Source of the DNA: UBA1664 sp964531715
GTDB lineage: Bacteria; Pseudomonadota; Alphaproteobacteria; Micavibrionales; UBA1664
Reading direction: 5' to 3'
NCBI GenBank assembly: GCA_964531715.1
Contig: CAZHEE010000004.1
Coordinates: forward strand, 62,001-126,000
Length of the DNA: 64,000 nucleotides
Both the position numbers and the translations under genes were made by a program. The notes beneath the pieces were generated by a model that was not told the origin of the DNA, did no database searches, and worked only from the letters and a program-made list of their open reading frames with translations. Below are positions 43,891 through 50,216 of the stretch, piece after piece. Numbering within the stretch: the first letter of the stretch is position 1; every line of letters starts with the position of its first letter.

Positions 43891-45885
43891 ATGGCGCAGA
43901 CAGAACCAAAAACTGAAGGATTAACCGACCCTCGCGAGGCCCGCAAAGCGAAACGAGATGCTTATAAGGCCACCGGTAAAAATCCTTACGCTTATAATTA
44001 TCCGAAAACGCATGATGCGCTTACCCTTCATAGTGAGTATGAATCACTTGCAGATGGTGATGAAACCACAGATCAAGTTGCGGTCGCAGGTCGAATTATG
44101 GCCATGCGCAATGGCGGTATGTTCATTGACCTGAAAGACACAACAGGTCGTATTCAGATTTTCAGTCATAAGGATTCAATGTGTGAAGACATGCTCGCCA
44201 ATCTCGATTATTTTGATTTAGGGGATATTATTGGCGTGAAAGGAACCATGCGTCGCACACCGCGCGGAGAACTCTCAGTTCGCGCTACTGAAATCGAGCT
44301 TGTGACAAAAGCACTTGACCCTTTGCCGGAGAAGTATCACGGGTTAAACGATATTGAGACACGCTACCGCCAACGGTATCTTGATTTGATTATGAACGAT
44401 GAAAGTGCGGAGAAGCTCCTGACGCGGTCAAAAATTGTCACTTTCTTGCGCGACTATATGAATAAACTTGGCGCGGTTGAGGTTGAAAACCCGATTTTGC
44501 ATCCCATCATGGGCGGCGCATCGGCAAAGCCTTTTATGACGCATCATAACGCGCTCGACACACCATTTTATCTGAAAGTCGCTGCAGAACTCTATCTCAA
44601 GCGGCTTTTGGTTGGTGGTTTGACCGACCATGTTTATGAAATCGGGCGTTATTTCCGCAATGAGGGTATCTCGCCAAAACATAATCCCGAATTTACAATG
44701 ATGGAGGGCAATGCACTTTGGTGGGATTATAATGATGTTATGCAATTCGTTGAAAATATCCTGAGCGCGCTGGTTCAGCATTTGACAGGCGGCTCGACCA
44801 AGATCACTTATGGCGAAAACGAGCTTGATTTTGCAGGGCCATGGCCGCGTGAAACTATGTGCGGTTCAATTGAAAAACGCACAGGCGTTAATCCGCTTGA
44901 TTTTGACCGTAATGCTTTGGCGACAAAGGCAAAAGAGCTTGGTTGCGATATTCCTGACAGCATGAAATGGGGGGAGATTGTTGCGGAAATCTTCGATGAG
45001 CATGTGGAGCATACACTCATTCAACCTACCCATATTACACATTTGCCGTATGATATTTCCCCTCTGGCTAAGCTTGACCGCGATGATTCACGCTTGACAG
45101 AACGACTTGAAAGCTTTGCCAATGGCTGGGAAATTCATAACGGATTTACGGAACAGAATGACCCTGATATTCAACAGGCGAGCTTTGACGCGCAGGCCGC
45201 CATGCGCGAGGCAGGGGATGAGGAAGCACAGATGGTTGATGATGATTATGTCACGGCCTTGCGTGTCGGATTGCCGCCCAATGGCGGCTATGGCATCGGG
45301 ATTGATCGGCTCTCTATGCTCCTTACAGACTCAACAAATATTCGGGAGATTATTGCCTTCCCGACATTAAAACCGTTGAAATTCTCACCTGTAAAACCTG
45401 TTCAAAAGGCCGCGGTAGCCCTCGCCGATGATGTTGCTGATATTCAGGATTATCAGAATAGGGATGATAATGAGTACCGCTTCGCTGTTGTGGTGAATGG
45501 CAAAGAGGAAAGCATTGGGCGGATTATGAACGCAATCGGGCATTCTATGGCTGGTCTAGTCGGTAAAACGTCGGATGTTAAGGATTTCTGTTTTATTGAT
45601 TATAAGGATGCAAGTGGAGAGGTTCACCCTTCAATCTCACATTATCCGACAATTGTATTAAAAGCGAAAAATTCTAATCAGGTTCTTACCGCACGAAATA
45701 AAGCCAAAGAGGCGGGTATTCCTTTCGTTGATTTTACTGAAACAATGACGGTTGGTTCATCCAAGGCTCAACTGGAAGAAACGAAGAAAATCTCAACAGA
45801 GGAGCTGAATTATTTCGCTGTTGCCATGTTCGGCAAAACCGAAGACCTTAAAGCCATTACGGGTAAATTTTCGTTGTATAAATAA
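43891..45885 (+). CDS. lysS: Lysyl-tRNA synthetase (class II) fused to a DUF2000 domain
   Basis: 664 residues, about 160 longer than ordinary LysS. Residues about 55-165 form the OB-fold anticodon-binding domain (VAVAGRIMAMRNGGMFIDLKDTTGRIQIF). The class II core follows: motif 1 near GAVEVENPILHPIMGG, motif 2 YEIGRYFRNEGISPKHNPEFTMMEG, motif 3 GGYGIGIDRLSMLLTDS. After IIAFPTLKPL (about 500), residues about 525-664 look like a DUF2000 (peptidyl-tRNA hydrolase 2-like) domain: YRFAVVVNGKEESIGRIMNAIGHSMAGLVG. AAGGA precedes the ATG. Charges tRNA-Lys; the role of the tail is unknown. Confidence 0.93.
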   Translation: MAQTEPKTEGLTDPREARKAKRDAYKATGKNPYAYNYPKTHDALTLHSEYESLADGDETTDQVAVAGRIMAMRNGGMFIDLKDTTGRIQIFSHKDSMCEDMLANLDYFDLGDIIGVKGTMRRTPRGELSVRATEIELVTKALDPLPEKYHGLNDIETRYRQRYLDLIMNDESAEKLLTRSKIVTFLRDYMNKLGAVEVENPILHPIMGGASAKPFMTHHNALDTPFYLKVAAELYLKRLLVGGLTDHVYEIGRYFRNEGISPKHNPEFTMMEGNALWWDYNDVMQFVENILSALVQHLTGGSTKITYGENELDFAGPWPRETMCGSIEKRTGVNPLDFDRNALATKAKELGCDIPDSMKWGEIVAEIFDEHVEHTLIQPTHITHLPYDISPLAKLDRDDSRLTERLESFANGWEIHNGFTEQNDPDIQQASFDAQAAMREAGDEEAQMVDDDYVTALRVGLPPNGGYGIGIDRLSMLLTDSTNIREIIAFPTLKPLKFSPVKPVQKAAVALADDVADIQDYQNRDDNEYRFAVVVNGKEESIGRIMNAIGHSMAGLVGKTSDVKDFCFIDYKDASGEVHPSISHYPTIVLKAKNSNQVLTARNKAKEAGIPFVDFTETMTVGSSKAQLEETKKISTEELNYFAVAMFGKTEDLKAITGKFSLYK

Positions 45886-45926
45886 AGTATTGTCATCCTC
45901 AATAAATTTTATTTATATAACAACTT

Positions 45927-46290
45927 GTCATCCCGTGCGCAGTCGAGGGATCTGCATACTTAAAAAAATATGAACAGATATTATTATATATATTTCATAA
46001 CGAACTGGACAGGAGAGGTTATATATACGGGTGTTACAAGTAATTTAAAAAGGCGTATTTATGAACATAAGCATAAATTCGCAAAAGGATTTTCTCAAAA
46101 ATATAATACCGATAAACTTGTATATTATGAGATCTCTGAAAATATAGAGAGCGCGATTTTAAGAGAAAAACAAATTAAGCGATGGCGGCGCTCTAAAAAA
46201 GATAGCCTCATAAATAAAATGAATCCTGATTGGCGAGATTTATATGATGAACTTTAATTATGAAGATCTCTCGGCTACGCTCGAGATGAC
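45927..46290 (+). mobile_element. Family A repeat carrying a GIY-YIG gene
   Basis: Left arm GTCATCCCGTGCGCAGTCGA with GGGATCT at 45927-45953, and right arm AGATCTCTCGGCTACGCTCGAGATGAC at 46264-46290, matching the two halves of the 70-85 bp solo repeats at 2595, 11317, 53704 and 58659. The 288-bp GIY-YIG ORF occupies the middle, with 16 and 6 bases between ORF and arms. Confidence 0.75.
45970..46257 (+). CDS. Standalone GIY-YIG nuclease domain protein
   Basis: 95 residues, the length of the UPF0213/YhbQ-like single-domain GIY-YIG proteins. The catalytic module is intact: YYIYFI (GIY position), VIYTGVTSNLKRRIYEHK (YIG position, with catalytic Arg) and a Glu in ESAILREKQIKRWRR. No ribosome binding site is evident; the ATG is preceded by an A-run. 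The gene sits inside a dispersed palindromic repeat (45927-46290), suggesting a link between nuclease and repeat. AT-richer than its neighbours by eye. Confidence 0.9.
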   Translation: MNRYYYIYFITNWTGEVIYTGVTSNLKRRIYEHKHKFAKGFSQKYNTDKLVYYEISENIESAILREKQIKRWRRSKKDSLINKMNPDWRDLYDEL

Positions 46291-46298
46291 AAAATAAA

Positions 46299-46931
46299 AT
46301 GAACAAAGCCCAAATTCATGAGTTTTTCTCACGGTTGCGAGACGCTGATCCCGAGCCGAAAAGCGACCTTGAGTATGTGAATGACTATACATTATTAGTC
46401 GCAGTCGTTCTATCCGCTCAGGCCACGGATGCAGGCGTAAACAAGGCGACACGCCATCTTTTTCCGATTGCCGATATGCCAAAGAAAATGGTCGCCCTGG
46501 GCGAGGAGACCATTCGCGATTACATCAGGACAATCGGCCTGTATAAAGGAAAGGCGGCCAATGTGTATAAGCTTTCCCAAATCCTGATAGAACAGCATGG
46601 CGGCGCAGTGCCACAAACGCGAGAAGCCCTGATGGCCTTGCCGGGCGTAGGCAGGAAAACCGCGAATGTTGTCCTTAATATCGCTTTCGGGCAACCGACC
46701 ATGGCGGTTGACACCCATATTTTCCGCGTTTCTAACCGAACGAAACTCGCCCCCGGTAAAAATGTCGATGAGGTCGAGGCGAAGCTTGAAAAGCGCGTAC
46801 CAAAAGAGTTTGCCATGCTCGCCCATCATTGGCTTATCTTGCATGGGCGCTATATCTGTAAGGCGCGAAAGCCCGAATGCGCGAGCTGTATTGTCCATGA
46901 TTTATGCCGCTATAAGAGTAAAACGATTTAA
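46299..46931 (+). CDS. nth: Endonuclease III
   Basis: 210-residue base-excision-repair glycosylase/AP lyase for oxidised pyrimidines. Helix-hairpin-helix with catalytic Lys: ALPGVGRKTANVVLN (Lys near 120), catalytic Asp in AVDTHIFRVSNR, and the C-terminal 4Fe-4S cluster CKARKPECASCIVHDLC. The ATG is only 9 bases after the repeat element at 45927-46290, so its promoter must lie in or before that element. Confidence 0.97.
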   Translation: MNKAQIHEFFSRLRDADPEPKSDLEYVNDYTLLVAVVLSAQATDAGVNKATRHLFPIADMPKKMVALGEETIRDYIRTIGLYKGKAANVYKLSQILIEQHGGAVPQTREALMALPGVGRKTANVVLNIAFGQPTMAVDTHIFRVSNRTKLAPGKNVDEVEAKLEKRVPKEFAMLAHHWLILHGRYICKARKPECASCIVHDLCRYKSKTI

Positions 46932-47019
46932 TTTGTAAATTTCGTTGAAAGATGTCATAGTATCCTTGCGTTTGATAGACGCCATGACGACTTGATGTGA
47001 CTTTTGACGACAAAAATGC

Positions 47020-47057
47020 TTAAGCACTCTACGACGACTACGACTATCAGTGCTTAA
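47020..47057 (+). promoter_or_regulatory. Hairpin in the cold-shock gene leader
   Basis: Inverted repeat TTAAGCACT (47020-47028) and AGTGCTTAA (47049-47057) with a 20-base loop made of CGACGACTACGACTA-like triplets, 30 bases before the cspA start. Long structured leaders that respond to temperature are known for cspA-type mRNAs. Confidence 0.6.
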
Positions 47058-47086
47058 CATTAATGCCAATAAAAGGAGATATTCTC

Positions 47087-47299
47087 ATGGCTACAGGTAC
47101 AGTAAAATGGTTCAACACAACAAAAGGCTACGGCTTTATTCAGCCTGATAACGGCGGCGACGATGTCTTCGTTCATATTTCAGCAGTTCAGGCGGCAGGC
47201 CTTCGCGGTTTGGAAGAAAACCAGAAGGTGACTTATGAAGAGCAGACAGACCCTAAAAAGGGTAAGACTTCTGCAGTCAATCTTCAGGAAGCTGCTTAA
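47087..47299 (+). CDS. Cold-shock protein, CspA family
   Basis: 70 residues from the ATG at 47087, with AAAGGAG 8 bases upstream; the in-frame ATG at 47063 lies in the leader. RNP1 KGYGFIQPDN and RNP2 DVFVHISAV motifs of the cold-shock OB fold are intact. Binds single-stranded nucleic acid as an RNA chaperone. A structured leader precedes it and two tandem terminators follow. Confidence 0.95.
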   Translation: MATGTVKWFNTTKGYGFIQPDNGGDDVFVHISAVQAAGLRGLEENQKVTYEEQTDPKKGKTSAVNLQEAA

Positions 47300-47306
47300 T
47301 TTTTAT

Positions 47307-47333
47307 ATCTTGGTCAAGTTGACCAAGATTTTT
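47307..47333 (+). terminator. Terminator 1 after the cold-shock gene
   Basis: Perfect inverted repeat ATCTTGGTCAA / TTGACCAAGAT, 7 bases after the stop, followed by a T-run. Confidence 0.85.
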
Positions 47334-47358
47334 AAGTCTAAATCATTGATTTATAATG

Positions 47359-47386
47359 TCCTGACCAACTTGGTCAGGATTTTTTT
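47359..47386 (+). terminator. Terminator 2 after the cold-shock gene
   Basis: Perfect inverted repeat TCCTGACCAA / TTGGTCAGGA followed by seven T. It resembles terminator 1, with shared TTGGTCA. Confidence 0.85.
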
Positions 47387-47417
47387 AAGTTTAATGTCGA
47401 TATAAGTTTTTAACTCT

Positions 47418-47480
47418 GTCACCCTGAACTTGTTTCAGGGTCTAATCTGTAAACAAACCCTGAAGCCAATTCAGGATGAC
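47418..47480. repeat. Dispersed-type inverted repeat, family F
   Basis: 63 bp with ends GTCACCCTGAA and TTCAGGATGAC and an internal TTTCAGGGTCTA / AACCCTGAAG pair. Only one copy in this window, but it shares GTCA...TGAC ends with families A and B. Confidence 0.65.
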
Positions 47481-47497
47481 GATAGGAGAATGCCATT

Positions 47498-47761
47498 TCA
47501 ACCGCCGCGCAATCGCCGATCGGGGAAGAGCACTCCGACCTGTCTCCCATAGGATGTGATAATCGCCCCGTCAAAATCACCGCGTTCCATCTCCCTTAAA
47601 ATTTTGGAAAGATGGGTTTTTGTATCTAAGGTTGAAAACTCCCGATAATTCTCAGGGATTTTGTTTTTTGCCGCGCGGGGAGGAGGGGTAGCATTGCGCT
47701 TTTTCTTGTTATCTTCCGCTCTTTTATGAAATGCGTGATAGATAGAATCATCCTGTAACAT
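47498..47761 (-). CDS. Small protein with Phd/YefM antitoxin-like C-terminus
   Basis: 87 residues. The N-terminal half is basic (HKRAEDNKKKRNATPPPRAAKNK); the C-terminal half STLDTKTHLSKILREMERGDFDGAIITSYGRQVGVLFP follows the Phd/YefM pattern (AKTHLSxLLxxVExGexxxITxxGxPVAxLxP). No toxin gene adjoins it; its neighbour is a restriction endonuclease gene 39 bases upstream on the same strand. It may be an orphan antitoxin or regulator. Confidence 0.6.
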   Translation of the reverse strand: MLQDDSIYHAFHKRAEDNKKKRNATPPPRAAKNKIPENYREFSTLDTKTHLSKILREMERGDFDGAIITSYGRQVGVLFPDRRLRGG

Positions 47762-47800
47762 CCACTTATAATAGGAATTTATTCATATTTTGTCAAGCTA

Positions 47801-48712
47801 TTAATATAGACTAATAGTATTTTGATAAACTTCAGTTGATGGTAATCCAATAGCATTAATATCAAATTTTAAAGATGGTTCAACACGGCTACTAGCGCTA
47901 TGTATTCTAAAGTTAATGCTATATCCGTGATTTAAAGTAACGGTTTTTGAGTATTGACCACCATTTTTGTTATTAATTGCAATAATAGATGTCGGATATT
48001 TCGTTTGTTTTGTTACTAAATTGTTATTAAAATTCCAACCTTGAATATGCACAGATTTATCTTTATTCGAAGATATAATCTTATAAAAGTCTTTATGACC
48101 AATTAGATAAGCAATAAGAGCGTGGCATGATTGGGGTGTTTGGCATACTCTTTCTAATTCCTCTGCCCAAGCGTCCAAAAGAGGCCAGTAGATAGTTTCA
48201 GCTTTATTGGGTATGCTATCCCATCTAGCAGTTGAACTAGTTTCCATTTTAATAGAGTTAAGGCGTTCAAAAATAGGATTTACTTTTTCCCAATAAGTTT
48301 TTGAGCATCCATCCAAATTGAGTTTCCAGCTTTTTACAAAGTCGATAGTGGAAGATAGCCGTGGATGCTTTAATGCTTCATGGTTAGTTTTACAAGAAAA
48401 TCCAATCTCTTTTTGCTGTGTAATAAGTAAAACATCACGCACATCACCATATTTGCCAGCTTGATCAGAATTAAAAGTAATAAAACTGTTTAAAGAAATA
48501 TCTAAATTCTTTGCTTCTTTTGCGATAATATGTGCAACAGCCTTTTGAGCAGATAGGTCAAAAAACGCTTGTTTATTAGTCGGGATAAGCTTGTAAGAAT
48601 TAAACGCAGAGATACTATATTTTGTTTCCTTTATAGCACAACCGGTTTCAGAGCTTAGTTCAGAAGCTAACGCCCATTCAAAAGCTCTACCATTATTTGC
48701 TTGTTTACTCAC
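47801..48712 (-). CDS. HaeIII-like type II restriction endonuclease
   Basis: 303 residues. Resembles HaeIII: GRAFEWALASEL at the start and the catalytic stretch YGDVRDVLLITQQKEIGFSCKTNHEALKHPRLSSTIDFVKSW (about residues 88-130), with Asp90/Asp93 and the Lys108 of a PD-(D/E)xK-type core. Predicted to cut GGCC. Overlaps the 3' end of the methyltransferase gene by 8 bases, so the two are co-expressed with the methylase first. The gene pair is more AT-rich than its surroundings by eye, a sign of transfer. Confidence 0.85.
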   Translation of the reverse strand: MSKQANNGRAFEWALASELSSETGCAIKETKYSISAFNSYKLIPTNKQAFFDLSAQKAVAHIIAKEAKNLDISLNSFITFNSDQAGKYGDVRDVLLITQQKEIGFSCKTNHEALKHPRLSSTIDFVKSWKLNLDGCSKTYWEKVNPIFERLNSIKMETSSTARWDSIPNKAETIYWPLLDAWAEELERVCQTPQSCHALIAYLIGHKDFYKIISSNKDKSVHIQGWNFNNNLVTKQTKYPTSIIAINNKNGGQYSKTVTLNHGYSINFRIHSASSRVEPSLKFDINAIGLPSTEVYQNTISLY

Positions 48713-49751
48713 TAGAATTTAAATCTTCTTTTATTTTTTTTGCTATAAAATATGCCAGCTTTACAGGTACGGCATTTCCAATCATTTTATAACCATTTCG
48801 TACATTATTATAAATAAACTCATAATCATCTGGAAATGATTGTATTCTTGCACATTCTCTTACGGTTAGTCGACGATATAAATGCTCATAACCTTTTGCA
48901 AACTCACGCAAATCTTGTCCATCAACTTTAATCATTTTAGGTGCTTGAGGATGGAAGGGTATATGTCGATCGGTCGCTAATATTGTATAAGATTGCTCAT
49001 CCCATGAACGCACCCTATTTCTAGACATAAATACAGAAGAATAACCTGAATCAATAAATTCGTGGTTTTTAACTGTATCCGTATCTCCAATTGGAATATC
49101 TTCTAAATCGCCAATTGCTTCACGTAAAGTTACTTTTGTTTTTACTTTATCAGGAAAAACGAATTTTTTGTTAAGGCTATTATGATAACCTATAATAAAT
49201 ACTCGCTCTCTATCTTGAGGCACACCATAGTCACTCGCCTTTAATAATTTCCACGATATTTTGTAATTACATTCTTCAAGTTGATTTAGTATTTGTAAAA
49301 ACGAATTATAATTACGTGAATGAATAATTCCATGAACATTTTCGGCTACAAAAAACTTCGGTTTGCAATGTTTTATAACACGAATATATTCATCGAAAAG
49401 TTTCCCTCTAGGATCATTATAACCGCGTTTGGCTCCTGCCTCTGACCATGATTGACAAGGTGGTCCGCCAATTACACCATTAATGTTTTTTGGAATTTCA
49501 CTATTAGGAACATTCGCTATAGATCTACTATCAAATTTTACATCTTTAAAATATTTCTGATAAGACGGTGCAATTGTTTTATCGAATTCATTTGCCCATA
49601 CCGCTTTAAACCCAGCCTGTTCAAATCCAATATCCATACCTCCAGCCCCGCTAAACAATGATATTATTGGGCTTCCGTCATTTTTCTTATAATGATGGCG
49701 ACCTATGTCAATGGACGAGTTTTGATTTTCAGTACAGGTATGTTCTAGCAT
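48705..49751 (-). CDS. DNA cytosine-5 methyltransferase, M.HaeIII-like
   Basis: 348 residues. Motif I ISLFSGAGGMDIGFEQAGF (about 30-48), catalytic motif IV GGPPCQSWSEAG with Cys99, motif VI FVAENVHGII, motif VIII DYGVPQDRERVFIIGY, target-recognition stretch SSVFMSRNRVRSWDEQSYTILATDRHIPFHPQAPKMIKV, motif IX-X YEHLYRRLTVRECARIQSFPDDY and GYKMIGNAVPVKLAY. The whole layout follows M.HaeIII, so GGCC methylation is predicted. A 28-residue N-terminal extension precedes motif I. Confidence 0.92.
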   Translation of the reverse strand: MLEHTCTENQNSSIDIGRHHYKKNDGSPIISLFSGAGGMDIGFEQAGFKAVWANEFDKTIAPSYQKYFKDVKFDSRSIANVPNSEIPKNINGVIGGPPCQSWSEAGAKRGYNDPRGKLFDEYIRVIKHCKPKFFVAENVHGIIHSRNYNSFLQILNQLEECNYKISWKLLKASDYGVPQDRERVFIIGYHNSLNKKFVFPDKVKTKVTLREAIGDLEDIPIGDTDTVKNHEFIDSGYSSVFMSRNRVRSWDEQSYTILATDRHIPFHPQAPKMIKVDGQDLREFAKGYEHLYRRLTVRECARIQSFPDDYEFIYNNVRNGYKMIGNAVPVKLAYFIAKKIKEDLNSSE

Positions 49752-49756
49752 TGTTC
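49742..49756. promoter_or_regulatory. GTTC-N7-GTTC, LexA-like site over the methyltransferase start
   Basis: Direct repeat GTTC-TAGCATT-GTTC, the known alphaproteobacterial LexA box form, covers the start codon (49749-49751). About one such match is expected by chance in a window this size. Confidence 0.25.
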
Positions 49757-49911
49757 TATAATAATTAAGTTGATTAATAAATCAATAGTGTATTAAATAT
49801 AATTCTTAATTGTTAATAACTTTGTTCACTTTTTATTTCTTAGTGTCCTTGTGTTTAGGATTGGATTCTGGTATTCGTCGCAATGTTGAAATTTGGTTTG
49901 TCGCTTTATAA

Positions 49912-49946
49912 GATCCCCGCCTTCGCGGGGAAGGCAAGGGAGGGGG
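49912..49946. repeat. Repeat family D, copy 1
   Basis: CCCCGCCTTCGCGGGG hairpin followed by AAGGCAAGGGAGGGG. A second copy is 235 bases downstream. Confidence 0.75.
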
Positions 49947-50146
49947 CAGAGGGTATGGCAATAATAATCCATCGTCATTGCACGTTTTATGAAATAAACA
50001 TGCGCAATTCAGAATGTTGCGAGATGGATTACACGTATTTGTCTGACGCCAAAACGTGTAACGACGAATTGATTTAGTGTTTTAGTGAACATAGTGTTTC
50101 AAAATGGATTGCGGCCTGCGCCGTAATGACGGTAGGGAATAGACAG

Positions 50147-50179
50147 GTCCCCGCCTTCGCGGGGAAGACAATGGAGGGA
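50147..50179. repeat. Repeat family D, copy 2
   Basis: Same CCCCGCCTTCGCGGGG hairpin followed by AAGACAATGGAGGGA. Confidence 0.75.
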
Positions 50180-50216
50180 CGGGGAAAGCGGGGATGAGAC
50201 GGGGAAGGCAGCTTGC

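Larger units (their letters stand above)
49752..50216. other. 465-bp gene-free region with repeat remnants
   Basis: AT-rich stretch behind the restriction system. It holds two copies of CCCCGCCTTCGCGGGG-type repeats (49912-49946, 50147-50179) and a short GGATTGCGGCCTGCGCCGTAATGAC remnant of family B (50105-50131). ORFs here are low quality and read through the repeats. Confidence 0.8.

Noticed and set aside
49883..50077. 64-residue ORF in the gap behind the restriction system
   Set aside because: Reads through the CCCCGCCTTCGCGGGG repeat and has no start signal or domain.
47401..50216. Clustered repeats examined as a CRISPR array
   Set aside because: Copies differ in family and spacing; no regular repeat-spacer units and no cas genes.
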